Source: Serratia sarumanii (GTDB taxonomy: Bacteria; Pseudomonadota; Gammaproteobacteria; Enterobacterales; Enterobacteriaceae). From it: a stretch of 64,000 nt of DNA. Of the stretch, positions 1 through 9,839 are shown piece by piece. The position numbers and the translations under genes are program-made. The stretch covers positions 2,976,001 through 3,040,000 of the forward strand of contig NZ_CP124750.1 in the NCBI RefSeq assembly GCF_029962605.1, given 5' to 3'. A model generated the notes under the pieces. The model was not told where the DNA came from, searched no databases, and worked only from the letters and a program-made list of their open reading frames with translations. Positions within the stretch are counted from its first letter, which is position 1; every line of letters begins with the position of its first letter.

Positions 1-966
1 GAACAGCAGCATCGCCAGCTCGATGAACACGCGTTCGCCGTTCTGCGACACGTTGCCGGCTTGATCCGGGTTATTGGCGAAGTAAGCGATGCCGAAGAAA
101 CCGACGGCGATGGTGCCGGCGAGGCACAGGATCATCCAGGTCATGCTGATGCGGCGCGCGCTGCGGATGGTGCGGTGAGAATCCGCCGCCATGAAACGCG
201 CCAGGATGTGCGGCTGGCCGAAGTAGCCCAGGCCCCAACCCAGCAGCGACAGGATGGCGACGAAGTTCAGCCCCTTCAGCATGTCGAGGTTCGCCGGGTT
301 CTGCGCCTGGATCACCAGCATCGAGGTATCGATGCCGCCGACGGCGAAGATCACGATCACCGGCGTCAGGATCAGCGCGAAAATCATCAGGCTGGCCTGC
401 ACGGTGTCGGTCCAGCTCACCGCCAGGAAACCGCCGATAAAGGTATACAAGATGGTCGCTGCGGCGCCGGCCCACAGGGCGGTTTCGTAGCTCATGCCGA
501 AGGTGCTTTCGAACAGGCGCGCGCCGGCCACGATGCCGGAGGCGCAGTAAATGGTGAAGAACACCAGGATGACGATGGCCGAGATCACCCGCAGCAGCTT
601 GCTGTTGTCTTCAAAGCGGCTGGTGAAATAGTCCGGCAGCGTCAGGGCGTTGTTGTTGGCTTCGGTATGCACGCGCAGCCTTCCTGCCACCAGCTTCCAG
701 TTCAGGTAAGCGCCGATGGTCAGGCCGATGGCGATCCAGCTTTCGGAGATGCCGGAGAGGAAGATGGCGCCCGGCAGGCCCATCAGCAGCCAGCCGCTCA
801 TGTCGGAAGCGCCGGCGGACAGCGCGGTCACCACGCTGCCCAAACTGCGGCCGCCGAGAATATAGTCATCAAAGTTGTTGGTTGCCCGGTAGGCAAGCAG
901 GCCGATCAGCACCATCCCGAAAATGTACACCAGGAAGGTCACCAGCATAGGTGTGCTCATTGTCAT
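1..966 (-). CDS. putP: Sodium/proline symporter PutP (3' end cut by window edge)
   Basis: Inner-membrane Na+/proline symporter of the SSS family that imports proline for PutA to oxidise. I translated this strand directly: the first 322 residues are open to the window edge and follow E. coli PutP closely. The N-terminus reads MTMSTPMLVTF. Asp55 and Ser57 in the ALSAGASDMSGW segment match the sodium-site residues of the family. The ATG at 966 aligns with the E. coli start; a second ATG lies at 960. The C-terminal third is outside the window. The gene diverges from putA across a shared control region, the usual enteric arrangement, so PutA is expected to repress both. Confidence 0.95.
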   Translation of the reverse strand, partial: MTMSTPMLVTFLVYIFGMVLIGLLAYRATNNFDDYILGGRSLGSVVTALSAGASDMSGWLLMGLPGAIFLSGISESWIAIGLTIGAYLNWKLVAGRLRVHTEANNNALTLPDYFTSRFEDNSKLLRVISAIVILVFFTIYCASGIVAGARLFESTFGMSYETALWAGAAATILYTFIGGFLAVSWTDTVQASLMIFALILTPVIVIFAVGGIDTSMLVIQAQNPANLDMLKGLNFVAILSLLGWGLGYFGQPHILARFMAADSHRTIRSARRISMTWMILCLAGTIAVGFFGIAYFANNPDQAGNVSQNGERVFIELAMLLF

Positions 967-1537
967 TTAATTCTCCACTTTCATTATTATTCGCGTTTCG
1001 CTCCGGCCACGCCGGCGCCGGTAAACCCACGCGCAATGCATTTCACTGGCCGCCGCGCCGGAACGTGGCGCAGCCTGCGAGCGAGTGCAGGTAAAATAGT
1101 TTCTGCCCGTAATTGTTGACCGTCGGCTATCCTAGATGAGCCTTTCATCAACCAACAAGATATTTAACAACAAAGTTACACAAAGTTTACCCTGCGTCAC
1201 ATTTACCGGGCTCAAAGGTTGCACTCACGACAAGTAAAATGAGTTGCACCCGGTCATTACCCTTATATACCGCAAGGTAAAACGCCTGCGGCCGCATAAA
1301 CCCCGCCGCGTTCGCTCAATAAGGCAACATTCATGCCAACTGCCGATGTTAAAAAATCGATGAAACTCACACTTCGTTCATCAGCCTGATTTAACAAGGT
1401 TGCACAAAGTTGCAACATGCAGGATATTGTCTGCATTCTTAACCCCACACATCTCACGAACCTATCCCAACAGGCTTTCCGGCCTGCCGTTTGTCTAGCC
1501 TGATGGGATAGGTTCTAAACACAGGAGTTGGATTGGC
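967..1537. promoter_or_regulatory. putP-putA divergent control region with PutA-type operators
   Basis: This 571-bp gap holds no convincing gene. It carries four direct GTTGCA motifs at 1218-1223, 1243-1248, 1399-1404 and 1409-1414, and the last overlaps an inverted TGCAAC (1411-1416). GTTGCA is the known core recognised by the ribbon-helix-helix domain of E. coli PutA. Two motifs lie on the putP side and two on the putA side, which fits co-repression of both genes when proline is absent. The AT-rich stretch at about 1150-1205 probably contains promoter elements, but I could not assign a clear -35/-10 pair. Confidence 0.75.
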
Positions 1538-4500
1538 ATGGGCACTACCACAATGGGCGTGAAACTCGACGAGGCAACACGCGACCGGATCAAGAGCGCC
1601 GCGCAGCGCATCGATCGCACGCCGCACTGGCTCATCAAGCAGGCCATCTTTAATTACCTCGAGCGTCTCGAGAGCGGTACCGATATTCCTGAAATTCCAG
1701 CGCTGGCCGCTGCGGGCCAGCCTGAAGCGGACGACATTATGCCGCAAGCGCAGGAAGAGTCACACCAGCCATTCCTCGATTTCGCCGAACAAATTCTGCC
1801 GCAGTCGGTCACCCGCGCCGCCATCACCGCCGCCTATCGTCGCCCGGAGACCGAAGCGGTGCCGATGTTGCTCGAACAGGCGCGATTACCCGCCGATCTT
1901 GCACAGGCCACTCACAAAATGGCCTATGGCATCGCCGAGAAGTTGCGTAACCAAAAAAGTGCAAACGGCCGCGCCGGCATGGTGCAAGGCCTGCTGCAAG
2001 AGTTCTCCCTCTCCTCGCAGGAAGGCGTGGCGCTGATGTGCCTGGCGGAAGCGCTGCTGCGCATTCCGGACAAACCGACCCGCGATGCCCTGATCCGCGA
2101 CAAGATCAGCAACGGCAACTGGCACTCGCACCTCGGGCGCAGCCCGTCGCTGTTCGTCAACGCCGCTACCTGGGGCCTGCTGTTCACCGGCAAACTGGTG
2201 TCCACGCATAACGAAGCCAATCTGTCCCGTTCGCTGAACCGCATTATCGGCAAGAGCGGCGAACCGCTGATCCGCAAAGGCGTGGACATGGCGATGCGCC
2301 TGATGGGCGAACAGTTCGTGACCGGCGAAACCATCGCCGAAGCGCTGGCCAACGCGCGCAAGCTCGAAGATAAAGGCTTCCGCTACTCTTACGACATGCT
2401 GGGCGAAGCCGCCCTGACCGAGGCCGACGCCCAGGCTTACCTGGTTTCCTACCAGCAGGCGATCCACGCCATCGGCAAAGCCTCCAACGGCCGCGGCATC
2501 TATGAGGGCCCCGGCATCTCCATCAAGCTGTCCGCCCTGCACCCGCGCTACAGCCGCGCGCAGTACGAACGCGTCATGGAAGAGCTCTACCCGCGCCTGC
2601 TGTCGCTGACCCTGCAGGCACGCCAGTACGATATCGGCATCAACATCGACGCCGAAGAGGCCGACCGCCTGGAGATCTCGCTCGATCTGCTGGAGAAGCT
2701 GTGCTTCGAACCGCAGCTGGCCGGCTGGAACGGCATCGGCTTCGTGATTCAGGCCTACCAAAAACGCTGTCCGTTCGCCATCGATGCGGTGATCGACATG
2801 GCGCAACGCAGCCGCCGTCGCCTGATGATCCGTCTGGTGAAGGGCGCCTACTGGGACAGCGAAATCAAACGCGCCCAGATGGACGGCCTGGAAGGCTACC
2901 CGGTCTACACCCGCAAGGTCTATACCGACGTTTCCTACCTGGCCTGCGCCCGCAAGCTGCTGTCGGTGCCGAACCTGATTTATCCGCAGTTCGCCACCCA
3001 CAACGCCCATACCCTGAGCGCCATCTATCACCTGGCCGGCAACAACTACTACCCTGGCCAGTATGAGTTCCAGTGCCTGCACGGCATGGGTGAACCGCTG
3101 TACGAACAGGTGGTGGGTAAAGTGGCCGACGGCAAACTGAACCGCCCTTGCCGCATCTATGCGCCGGTCGGCACCCATGAAACGCTGCTGGCTTACCTGG
3201 TGCGCCGCCTGCTGGAAAACGGCGCCAACACCTCGTTCGTCAACCGCATCGCCGACGCCACCCTGCCGCTCGACGAGCTGGTGGCCGATCCGGTCAGCGC
3301 CGTGGAAGCGCTGGCGGCCAGCGAAGGCCAGATTGGCCTGCCGCACCCGCGCATTCCGCTGCCGCGCGAGCTGTACGGCGAGAAGCGCACCAACTCCAGC
3401 GGCCTGGATCTGTCCAACGAACAGCGTCTGGCTTCGCTCTCCAGCGCCCTGCTCACCAGCGCCAGCCATCCGTGGCGCGCGGAGCCTATCATCGACGCCG
3501 AATTGGATCAGGGCGTGGAACAGCCGGTGATCAACCCGGCCGAGCCGGGCGATGTGGTCGGCTACGTGCGCGAAGCCACCGAAGGCGAAGTCAGCCGCGC
3601 GCTCGACGCCGCCGCGGCCGCCGGCCCAATCTGGTTCGCTACGCCGCCGACGGAGCGCGCCGCGATCCTCGAACGCGCCGCCGAGCTGATGGAAAGCCAG
3701 CTGCAAAGCCTGCTGGGCATTCTGGTGCGCGAAGCCGGTAAAACCTTCAACAACGCCATCGCCGAAGTGCGTGAAGCGGTCGATTTCCTGCACTACTACG
3801 CCGGCCAGGTACGCGACGATTTCGCCAACGACAGCCACCGTCCGCTGGGCCCGGTGGTCTGCATCAGCCCCTGGAACTTCCCGCTGGCGATCTTCACCGG
3901 CCAAATCGCCGCCGCGCTGGCGGCCGGCAACAGCGTGCTGGCCAAACCGGCCGAGCAAACGCCGCTGGTGGCCGCGCAGGCGGTGCGTATTCTGCTGGAA
4001 GCCGGCATTCCGCAAGGCGTGCTGCAGCTGCTGCCAGGCCAGGGTGAAACCGTCGGCTCAACGCTGGTCAACGACGCCCGCGTACGCGGCGTGATGTTTA
4101 CCGGCTCCACCGACGTCGCCGGTATTCTGCAGCGCAGCATCGCCGGTCGTCTGGATCCGCAGGGCCGCCCGACGCCGCTGATCGCCGAAACCGGCGGCCT
4201 GAATGCCATGATCGTCGACTCTTCCGCCCTGACCGAGCAGGTGGTGACCGACGTGGTGGCCTCCGCCTTCGACAGCGCCGGCCAGCGCTGCTCCGCGCTG
4301 CGTATCCTGTGCATTCAGGAAGACGTGGCCGAGCACACGCTGCAAATGCTGCGCGGCGCGATGGCCGAATGCCGCATGGGCAATCCGGAGCGCCTGTCCA
4401 CCGACGTGGGCCCAGTGATCGACGCCGACGCCAAAACCGGCATCGAACGCCACATTCAGGCGATGCGCGCCAAAGGCCGCAAGGTATACCAGGCCGCCAA

Positions 4501-5509
4501 AGGCAGCGCGCAGGATGAGAAAGAGTGGGCGCGCGGCACCTTCATCAAGCCGACGCTGATCGAACTCGACAGCTTCGACGAACTGCAAAAAGAGATCTTC
4601 GGCCCGGTGCTGCACGTGGTGCGCTTCCAGCGCAACAATCTGGACGCGCTGGTCGATCAGATCAACGCCGCCGGTTATGGCCTGACGCTGGGCATTCACA
4701 CCCGTATCGATGAAACCATCGCCCGGGTGACCGAACGCGCCAAGGTCGGCAACCTGTACGTCAACCGTAACATGGTTGGCGCGGTGGTCGGGGTGCAGCC
4801 GTTCGGCGGCGAAGGTCTGTCGGGCACCGGCCCGAAAGCCGGCGGCCCGCTGTACCTGTACCGTCTGCTGGCCAACCGCCCGGACGACGCGCTGCAACGT
4901 ACGCTGCACCGTCAGGACGAAGAGCGCCCGATGGAAGCCACCGCGCGGCCGCAGCTGCTGGGCGCGCTGCAATCGCTGGAGAAATGGGCGGTCACCAGCC
5001 AACAAGGCGAACTGGCGGCACTGGCGCAGCGCTATGCGGAACTGGGTCAGGGCGGCACCGTACGCCCGCTGCCGGGCCCGACCGGCGAGCGCAATACCTA
5101 TGCCCTGCTGCCGCGTGAACGCGTGCTGTGCCTGGCGGATAACGAAGCCGACGCGCTGATCCAGTTGGCCGCCGTGCTGGCGGTCGGCAGCAGCGCGCTG
5201 TGGCCGGAAGCGGAACTGCAGCGCAATCTGTTCCGCCGCCTGCCGAACGATGTGCAGGCGCGCATCGCCTTCAGCAAAGACTGGCAGCAGGACAAGGTCG
5301 AGTTCGACGCCGCCATCTACCACGGCGATGCCGACCAGCTGCGCACCCTGTGCGAGCAGATCGCGCAGCGCGGCGGCGCCATCGTCTCGGTGCAAGGCTT
5401 CGCCCACGGTGAAACCAACATCCTGTTGGAGCGCCTGCTGATCGAACGTTCGTTGAGCGTCAACACCGCCGCCGCCGGCGGTAACGCCAGCCTGATGACC
5501 ATCGGTTAA
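1538..5509 (+). CDS. putA: Trifunctional PutA: proline dehydrogenase, P5C dehydrogenase and put repressor
   Basis: Oxidises proline to glutamate in two steps: FAD-dependent proline dehydrogenase, then NAD-dependent pyrroline-5-carboxylate dehydrogenase. It also represses the put genes when proline is low. At 1323 aa it matches the E. coli protein (1320 aa). Residues 1-47 form the ribbon-helix-helix DNA-binding domain (MGTTTMGVKLD start). The proline dehydrogenase barrel spans about 260-610. The aldehyde dehydrogenase domain spans about 650-1130, with Glu884 in IAETGG and the catalytic Cys918 in SAGQRCSALR. A C-terminal conserved domain ends NASLMTIG. The protein cycles between DNA and the inner membrane depending on proline. 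The gene is followed by a strong terminator. Confidence 0.98.
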   Translation: MGTTTMGVKLDEATRDRIKSAAQRIDRTPHWLIKQAIFNYLERLESGTDIPEIPALAAAGQPEADDIMPQAQEESHQPFLDFAEQILPQSVTRAAITAAYRRPETEAVPMLLEQARLPADLAQATHKMAYGIAEKLRNQKSANGRAGMVQGLLQEFSLSSQEGVALMCLAEALLRIPDKPTRDALIRDKISNGNWHSHLGRSPSLFVNAATWGLLFTGKLVSTHNEANLSRSLNRIIGKSGEPLIRKGVDMAMRLMGEQFVTGETIAEALANARKLEDKGFRYSYDMLGEAALTEADAQAYLVSYQQAIHAIGKASNGRGIYEGPGISIKLSALHPRYSRAQYERVMEELYPRLLSLTLQARQYDIGINIDAEEADRLEISLDLLEKLCFEPQLAGWNGIGFVIQAYQKRCPFAIDAVIDMAQRSRRRLMIRLVKGAYWDSEIKRAQMDGLEGYPVYTRKVYTDVSYLACARKLLSVPNLIYPQFATHNAHTLSAIYHLAGNNYYPGQYEFQCLHGMGEPLYEQVVGKVADGKLNRPCRIYAPVGTHETLLAYLVRRLLENGANTSFVNRIADATLPLDELVADPVSAVEALAASEGQIGLPHPRIPLPRELYGEKRTNSSGLDLSNEQRLASLSSALLTSASHPWRAEPIIDAELDQGVEQPVINPAEPGDVVGYVREATEGEVSRALDAAAAAGPIWFATPPTERAAILERAAELMESQLQSLLGILVREAGKTFNNAIAEVREAVDFLHYYAGQVRDDFANDSHRPLGPVVCISPWNFPLAIFTGQIAAALAAGNSVLAKPAEQTPLVAAQAVRILLEAGIPQGVLQLLPGQGETVGSTLVNDARVRGVMFTGSTDVAGILQRSIAGRLDPQGRPTPLIAETGGLNAMIVDSSALTEQVVTDVVASAFDSAGQRCSALRILCIQEDVAEHTLQMLRGAMAECRMGNPERLSTDVGPVIDADAKTGIERHIQAMRAKGRKVYQAAKGSAQDEKEWARGTFIKPTLIELDSFDELQKEIFGPVLHVVRFQRNNLDALVDQINAAGYGLTLGIHTRIDETIARVTERAKVGNLYVNRNMVGAVVGVQPFGGEGLSGTGPKAGGPLYLYRLLANRPDDALQRTLHRQDEERPMEATARPQLLGALQSLEKWAVTSQQGELAALAQRYAELGQGGTVRPLPGPTGERNTYALLPRERVLCLADNEADALIQLAAVLAVGSSALWPEAELQRNLFRRLPNDVQARIAFSKDWQQDKVEFDAAIYHGDADQLRTLCEQIAQRGGAIVSVQGFAHGETNILLERLLIERSLSVNTAAAGGNASLMTIG

Positions 5510-5560
5510 CGCATCTCAAGGCGGCCATACATTGCCGCCTGATTGGCTCACCGCTACGCA

Positions 5561-5587
5561 AACCCTGCACTCGTGCAGGGTTTTTTA
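5561..5587 (+). terminator. Intrinsic terminator of putA
   Basis: A perfect CCCTGCAC/GTGCAGGG stem with a two-base loop is followed directly by TTTTTTATT, about 50 bases after the putA stop. This is a textbook rho-independent terminator. Confidence 0.9.
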
Positions 5588-5824
5588 TTGCCCGCAGCCC
5601 GGCCAGACGTTAGCGTCTTGTTATCCTTGCATGAGGATGTGTCGCCTCATGGGCGATAACAATAGGGGGAGCTTAGAACGGATTAGTTTGCTTGAAAGCC
5701 GCAGCAGACCGCTACGATTCGCATTGACTCTCTGGTTCGGCAACATCCGGGATACGGCAGCCGCAGCGCGAAACGAATTGTTGAAAGCGGAGTAAATGCG
5801 GGCGGGGGAAGCTCCCCCGCCGCC
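5588..5824. other. putA-tcyN convergent gap, with hairpin at tcyN end
   Basis: No credible gene was found here. A GGCGGGGG/CCCCCGCC hairpin at 5801-5821 sits just beyond the tcyN stop and probably ends the leftward tcy transcript, although the following T-tract is poor. An 87-codon open frame that runs through the putA terminator was judged spurious. Confidence 0.5.
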
Positions 5825-6577
5825 TTATTGATTCCGGAACTTGTCGAGGAATTGCTGAGTGCGCTGGTGCTGCGGGTTGGCGAACAGCGCTTTGGCCGGG
5901 CCCTGTTCGACGATGCGGCCGTGATCCATAAAGATAACCCGGTCGGCCACGTCGCGGGCGAAACTCATCTCATGGGTGACGATCACCATGGTGCGTTTCT
6001 CTTCCGCCAGTGAGCGCATGGTATTGAGCACTTCCCCTACCAGCTCGGGATCGAGCGCCGACGTCGGCTCATCGAACAAAATCACCTCCGGCTGCATCGC
6101 CAGCGCGCGCGCAATAGCCACTCGCTGCTGTTGCCCGCCGGACAGCCGCCGCGGATAAGCATGCTCCTTGCCGCTCAGCCCCACCTTGGCCAGCAACGCG
6201 CGGGCGCGCTGTTCCGCGCTGGCTTTCGCCTCGCCCTTGACGACCACCGGCCCTTCGATGATGTTTTCCAGCACCGAACGATGCGGGAACAGGTTGAAGC
6301 TCTGGAACACGAAACCGACCTGCTGACGCAGCGCGCGCACCTGATTTTTCTGTTTGCTCAACGGCTTGCTGCCGTCGATCAGGATGTCGCCGACGCGAAT
6401 GGTGCCGGAATCCGGCTCCTCCAGCAGGTTGATGCAGCGCAACAAGGTGGTTTTCCCTGAGCCGCTAGGGCCGATGATCGCCACCACTTCACCGGCGTCC
6501 ACCGCCAGATCGATCCCATGCAGCACCGTCTGACCCTTGAACTGCTTGGTCAATTGCTTAACTTCAATGGCACTCAT
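5825..6577 (-). CDS. tcyN: L-cystine ABC transporter ATP-binding protein TcyN (YecC)
   Basis: ATPase subunit that powers cystine import through TcyL with the binding protein TcyJ. The 250-aa protein has Walker A GPSGSGKT at 36-43, a Q-loop, the LSGGQQQR signature, Walker B VILFDEPTSALD and the switch histidine in VIVTHE. It aligns along its whole length with E. coli YecC. It is the last gene of a tight tcyJ-tcyL-tcyN operon, with only three bases separating it from tcyL. A GC-rich hairpin follows the stop. Confidence 0.95.
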   Translation of the reverse strand: MSAIEVKQLTKQFKGQTVLHGIDLAVDAGEVVAIIGPSGSGKTTLLRCINLLEEPDSGTIRVGDILIDGSKPLSKQKNQVRALRQQVGFVFQSFNLFPHRSVLENIIEGPVVVKGEAKASAEQRARALLAKVGLSGKEHAYPRRLSGGQQQRVAIARALAMQPEVILFDEPTSALDPELVGEVLNTMRSLAEEKRTMVIVTHEMSFARDVADRVIFMDHGRIVEQGPAKALFANPQHQRTQQFLDKFRNQ

Positions 6578-6580
6578 GCG

Positions 6581-7243
6581 CTACTCCTGATCCTGGCGAT
6601 TAACGTGGGCTTCCAGGCGGTTTTGCAGTGCGGAAAGCAGGGTCGCCATCACCCAGTAAATCAGCGATGCCGCCAGGTACATGGTGAACACTTCCAGCGT
6701 GCGCGAGGTGATCAGCTGCGCCTGGCGGAACAGCTCCGGCACCTGAATGGTGGCGGCCAGCGAGGTGTCTTTCACCAGGCCGATGAAGCTGTTGCCCAGC
6801 GGCGGCAAGGCGGTGCGCGCCGCCTGCGGCAGGATCACCCGGCGCAGGGTTTGCCAACGGGTCATGCCGATGCTGGCGGCGGCTTCCCACTGCCCTTTGT
6901 CGATCGACGAAATCGCCGCGCGCAGCGTTTCCGAGGTGTAGGCGGCGGTATTGAGCGACAGGCCAATCAGCGCCGCCGGGAAAGGATCGAACTCGATGCC
7001 GAACTGCGGCAGACCGTAATAGATCATAAACAGCTGGGCGATCAACGGCGTGCCGCGGAACAGCGACACGTAAATGCGCGACAGCCACGCCAGCGGCCAA
7101 AGCGGCGAAAGGCGCATCAGCGCCAGCAGAAAACCAAGCAACAGGCCGAACGCCATACCGCCCAGGCTAAGCTGAAGCGTCAGTATTGCGCCCTTTAATA
7201 AAAATGGCGCTGAATCCAGCGCCAGTTGAATACTTTCGTGCAT
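6581..7243 (-). CDS. tcyL: L-cystine ABC transporter permease TcyL (YecS)
   Basis: Inner-membrane permease of the polar amino acid (HisM/GlnP) family. It is 220 aa with several hydrophobic spans. The cytoplasmic EAA loop (EAAASIGMTRWQTLRRVILPQAAR, around residues 120-145) docks the ATPase. The protein aligns end to end with E. coli YecS. Its start codon shares one base with the tcyJ stop (TAATG), so translational coupling is likely. Confidence 0.95.
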   Translation of the reverse strand: MHESIQLALDSAPFLLKGAILTLQLSLGGMAFGLLLGFLLALMRLSPLWPLAWLSRIYVSLFRGTPLIAQLFMIYYGLPQFGIEFDPFPAALIGLSLNTAAYTSETLRAAISSIDKGQWEAAASIGMTRWQTLRRVILPQAARTALPPLGNSFIGLVKDTSLAATIQVPELFRQAQLITSRTLEVFTMYLAASLIYWVMATLLSALQNRLEAHVNRQDQE

Positions 7244-8043
7244 TATTTAGTTACGTCCGCGCCAAACCATTTCTCGGAGATCTTCGCCAGCGTGCCATCT
7301 TTTTGCATCTCGGCGATCGCCTGGTCAATCGCGGCCAGCAGCTCCGGGTTGTTCTTGCGCAGCGCCACGCCGGACTCCTGGCGGGAGAACGCCGGGCCGG
7401 CTACCGCCAGCGTATCGCCGGTTTTCTTCACCAGATCCAGCGCCGCCAGGCGATCCACCAGAATGGCGTTGATGCGGCCGACGCGCAAATCCTGATACTT
7501 GGTCGGGTCGTCGTCGTAGGTACGCACGTCCACACCCTGCACGTTCGCGCGCAGCCATTGCTCATAGTTGGTACCCAGGCCAACGCCGACCTTCTTGCCC
7601 TTCAGGTCTTCCGGCTTGGTGATGGTGCCTTCGTTGCCTTTTTTCACCAGCGCCTGAATACCGGAAACGGTGTAAGGGGTGGAGAAATCATATTTCTTCT
7701 TGCGCTCATCAGAGATGGTCACCTGGTTGATCACCACATCGATGCGTTTTGATTCCAGCGAAGCCAGCATGCCGTCCCACTTGGTCGGGTTCAGCTTGGC
7801 CTTCACGCCCAAATGTTCCGCCAGCGCGTTGGCGAAATCCACTTCGAAACCGGTCAATTTGCCGTCTTCACCCTGGAAGCTGAACGGCGGATAGGTGCCT
7901 TCCAGACCGACGATCAGCGTGCCGCGCTGTTTCACCTGCTGCAGCAGATTGTCGGCGGCGTAGGCTTGAGTCGCCAAACCGGCGGCCAACGCGACGCCCA
8001 CCACGCCCAACAGCCATTGACGACGAACTTTCGCAAACATCAT
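7243..8043 (-). CDS. tcyJ: Periplasmic L-cystine-binding protein TcyJ (FliY)
   Basis: Periplasmic solute-binding protein that delivers cystine to TcyLN. The older name FliY came from its place beside fliAZ, not from a flagellar role. A signal peptide runs to about residue 29 (ATQAYA). The mature part has the SBP_bac_3 fold signature GTYPPFSF and ends EKWFGADVTK like the E. coli protein. I place the start at the ATG at 8043, giving 266 aa, the same as E. coli. A GTG six bases further upstream is in frame, but it leaves poor spacing to the AGGGG Shine-Dalgarno. Confidence 0.94.
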   Translation of the reverse strand: MMFAKVRRQWLLGVVGVALAAGLATQAYAADNLLQQVKQRGTLIVGLEGTYPPFSFQGEDGKLTGFEVDFANALAEHLGVKAKLNPTKWDGMLASLESKRIDVVINQVTISDERKKKYDFSTPYTVSGIQALVKKGNEGTITKPEDLKGKKVGVGLGTNYEQWLRANVQGVDVRTYDDDPTKYQDLRVGRINAILVDRLAALDLVKKTGDTLAVAGPAFSRQESGVALRKNNPELLAAIDQAIAEMQKDGTLAKISEKWFGADVTK

Positions 8044-8158
8044 AAACACCCCTGTGTGTTATTTATCTTTTTTGATATCAGCACTTTAACAGTGCGACCG
8101 CCCGCATAAAGGAATATAACCTTATAAATATAGTTCAAAATGGAATAACAAGCGGTAT

Positions 8159-9151
8159 TTACACCTGCGGATGGTAGGCGAACAGCGCCGGCGCACCGCC
8201 GGTGTGGACGAACAGGATAGGCCCTTCGTCGCGGAAACGCCGCTGGGCGATGCCGTCGATCAAACCGGCCATCGCTTTGCCGGTGTATACCGGATCCAGC
8301 AACACGCCTTCTTGCTGCGCCAGCAGCTGCACCGCCGCCATGCCCTCTTCGTTCGGCATGCCGTACTGCGGCGCGAAGTAATCGTCCCACAGCGCGATCG
8401 GCGCCAGTTCGTCGATATTCAGCGAACAGGCCAGGGCTTTCTGGATCTGCTCCACCTTCGGCAGCTGATCGATCACGGTGCGCGAGACCGTCACGCCGAT
8501 CAACTCGGTTTCGGGCAGCAGCTGTTGCAGCCCCACCGCCAGCCCGGCATGGGTGCCGGCGCTGCCGGACGCCACCACCACCGAACTGAACGCCACGTTG
8601 CTGCGTTGGCTCTGTTCGGCGATTTCCAATGCGCACTGCACATATCCCAACGCGCCCAGGGCATTGGAGCCGCCCACCGGCACCACGTAAGGCCGGAAGC
8701 CCTGCGCCTCGAGGCGCGTCGCCAGTTCCGCCAACTGCTGCTGCGGATCGTGCAGCGCTTCGCACATCACCACCTCGACGTTGAACAGGCCGAGCAACAG
8801 GCGGTTGCCGTTGGTCAGGTAGTTTTCCGCACGGGTATCGATGGGATTTTCCAGCAGCGCGACGCAGTGCAGGCCCAGTTTCGCCGCCACCGCCGCCGTC
8901 TGGCGCACGTGGTTGGATTGAATGGCGCCGGCGGTGACCAGCGTATCAGCGCCTTGACGCAGCGCATCTGCGGCCAAAAACTCCAGCTTTCTCAGCTTGT
9001 TGCCGCCCATCGCCATAGGGGTGACATCGTCACGTTTGAGGTAAATTTCACGGCCGAGGTAATCGGAGAGACGGGACAGTTTTTCGAGCGGTGTGGCGGT
9101 GCCAACCAGATCCAGACGCGGAAATTGCGCCAGTTGTTGTTGCAGGTTCAC
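8159..9151 (-). CDS. dcyD: D-cysteine desulfhydrase DcyD
   Basis: PLP-dependent enzyme that breaks D-cysteine into pyruvate, ammonia and sulfide. It protects against toxic D-cysteine and can supply sulfur. The 330-aa protein has the family motif [13 protein letters not shown] with the PLP lysine near position 52, the [14 protein letters not shown] segment and a [16 protein letters not shown]-terminus. It aligns fully with E. coli YedO. The start is GTG, preceded by a strong GGGGGGAA ribosome site. It lies upstream of tcyJ on the same strand with a 115-bp gap that may hold a separate tcy promoter. Confidence 0.95.
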   Translation of the reverse strand: MNLQQQLAQFPRLDLVGTATPLEKLSRLSDYLGREIYLKRDDVTPMAMGGNKLRKLEFLAADALRQGADTLVTAGAIQSNHVRQTAAVAAKLGLHCVALLENPIDTRAENYLTNGNRLLLGLFNVEVVMCEALHDPQQQLAELATRLEAQGFRPYVVPVGGSNALGALGYVQCALEIAEQSQRSNVAFSSVVVASGSAGTHAGLAVGLQQLLPETELIGVTVSRTVIDQLPKVEQIQKALACSLNIDELAPIALWDDYFAPQYGMPNEEGMAAVQLLAQQEGVLLDPVYTGKAMAGLIDGIAQRRFRDEGPILFVHTGGAPALFAYHPQV

Positions 9152-9250
9152 TACTTCCCCCCAGGGAATCGAATATCGACATCTGATAACCGATAGATTT
9201 AGCAGATGTGAACTGAATAATCATCCTTTATCACGGGGGGAGCCGCAGAT

Positions 9251-9267
9251 CCCGGCCAGCGGCCGGG
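9251..9267 (-). terminator. Hairpin after fliZ
   Basis: A perfect CCCGGCC/GGCCGGG stem with a three-base loop starts eight bases beyond the fliZ stop. No T-tract follows, so it may stabilise the 3' end or need Rho rather than act alone. Confidence 0.45.
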
Positions 9268-9274
9268 GAAAGTC

Positions 9275-9784
9275 TCAGTAGCTGCGCTGCCAGGCGAGAT
9301 ACTGATCGTATTTGCGCAGCGCAATGCGGTAGTTGTTGTGCGCCGCGCTAGGCAGATCGTCAATGATGCGCTGATGGCTGGCACAGTTGGCGAATTTGTC
9401 CGCCGGGTAATTGCGCGCCACCAGCATTTCATCCAGCCGGCGCAGCCGCACCACGTACTCGCGAATGGTGCTGTGGCTCATCTCGGTCTGTTCGAACAGA
9501 TATTGCTTGAACGCCATGATGTCGAAATAGCTCGGGTGGCTGTTGCAGGAAATCTCGCTGCAAAAGCGGCACAGTGCGGTCAGCTCATGCTGCACGTTTT
9601 GCCAGACCGCATCGTCGATCGGCTGATCCATGCGCGCGATGGCTTCTTTATTGATGATTTTGCCGCGAAACACCAGCGCCATGCGGTCCAACAGCTTACC
9701 GCACTGGGAGCAATGCGTCTGGCTGTGCTTGTAATCTTTCAGGTAACGGCTAAGCGGCCGTTTCTTCAACAGTATTCCTGGCAT
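9275..9784 (-). CDS. fliZ: Flagellar regulator FliZ
   Basis: DNA-binding regulator co-transcribed with fliA. In E. coli it antagonises sigma-S promoters, and in Salmonella it boosts FlhDC output, favouring motility. The region KKRPLSRYLKDYKHSQTHC, the paired CxxC cysteines and the integrase core-like segment EYVVRLRRLDEML (about 110-130) match FliZ. I prefer the ATG at 9784 (169 aa): it aligns residue for residue with the E. coli N-terminus and has a GGA upstream. An in-frame ATG at 9814 lacks a ribosome site. A small GGCGGC/GCCGCC hairpin (9825-9838) lies between fliA and fliZ. Confidence 0.92.
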   Translation of the reverse strand: MPGILLKKRPLSRYLKDYKHSQTHCSQCGKLLDRMALVFRGKIINKEAIARMDQPIDDAVWQNVQHELTALCRFCSEISCNSHPSYFDIMAFKQYLFEQTEMSHSTIREYVVRLRRLDEMLVARNYPADKFANCASHQRIIDDLPSAAHNNYRIALRKYDQYLAWQRSY

Positions 9785-9839
9785 AAGGGGCAGTCCGATT
9801 GTCGCATGAGTCATCGAGTTGAGGGGCGGCGGGCCGCCG

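Noticed and set aside
1886..4015. Long open frame opposite putA (709 codons)
   Set aside because: A shadow of GC-rich codon bias in putA; its product is a repetitive His/Gln/Arg/Gly-rich sequence without motifs. The same applies to other long frames opposite flagellar genes.
5532..5795. 87-codon open frame after putA
   Set aside because: It runs through the putA intrinsic terminator, has no ribosome site and its product has no recognisable features.
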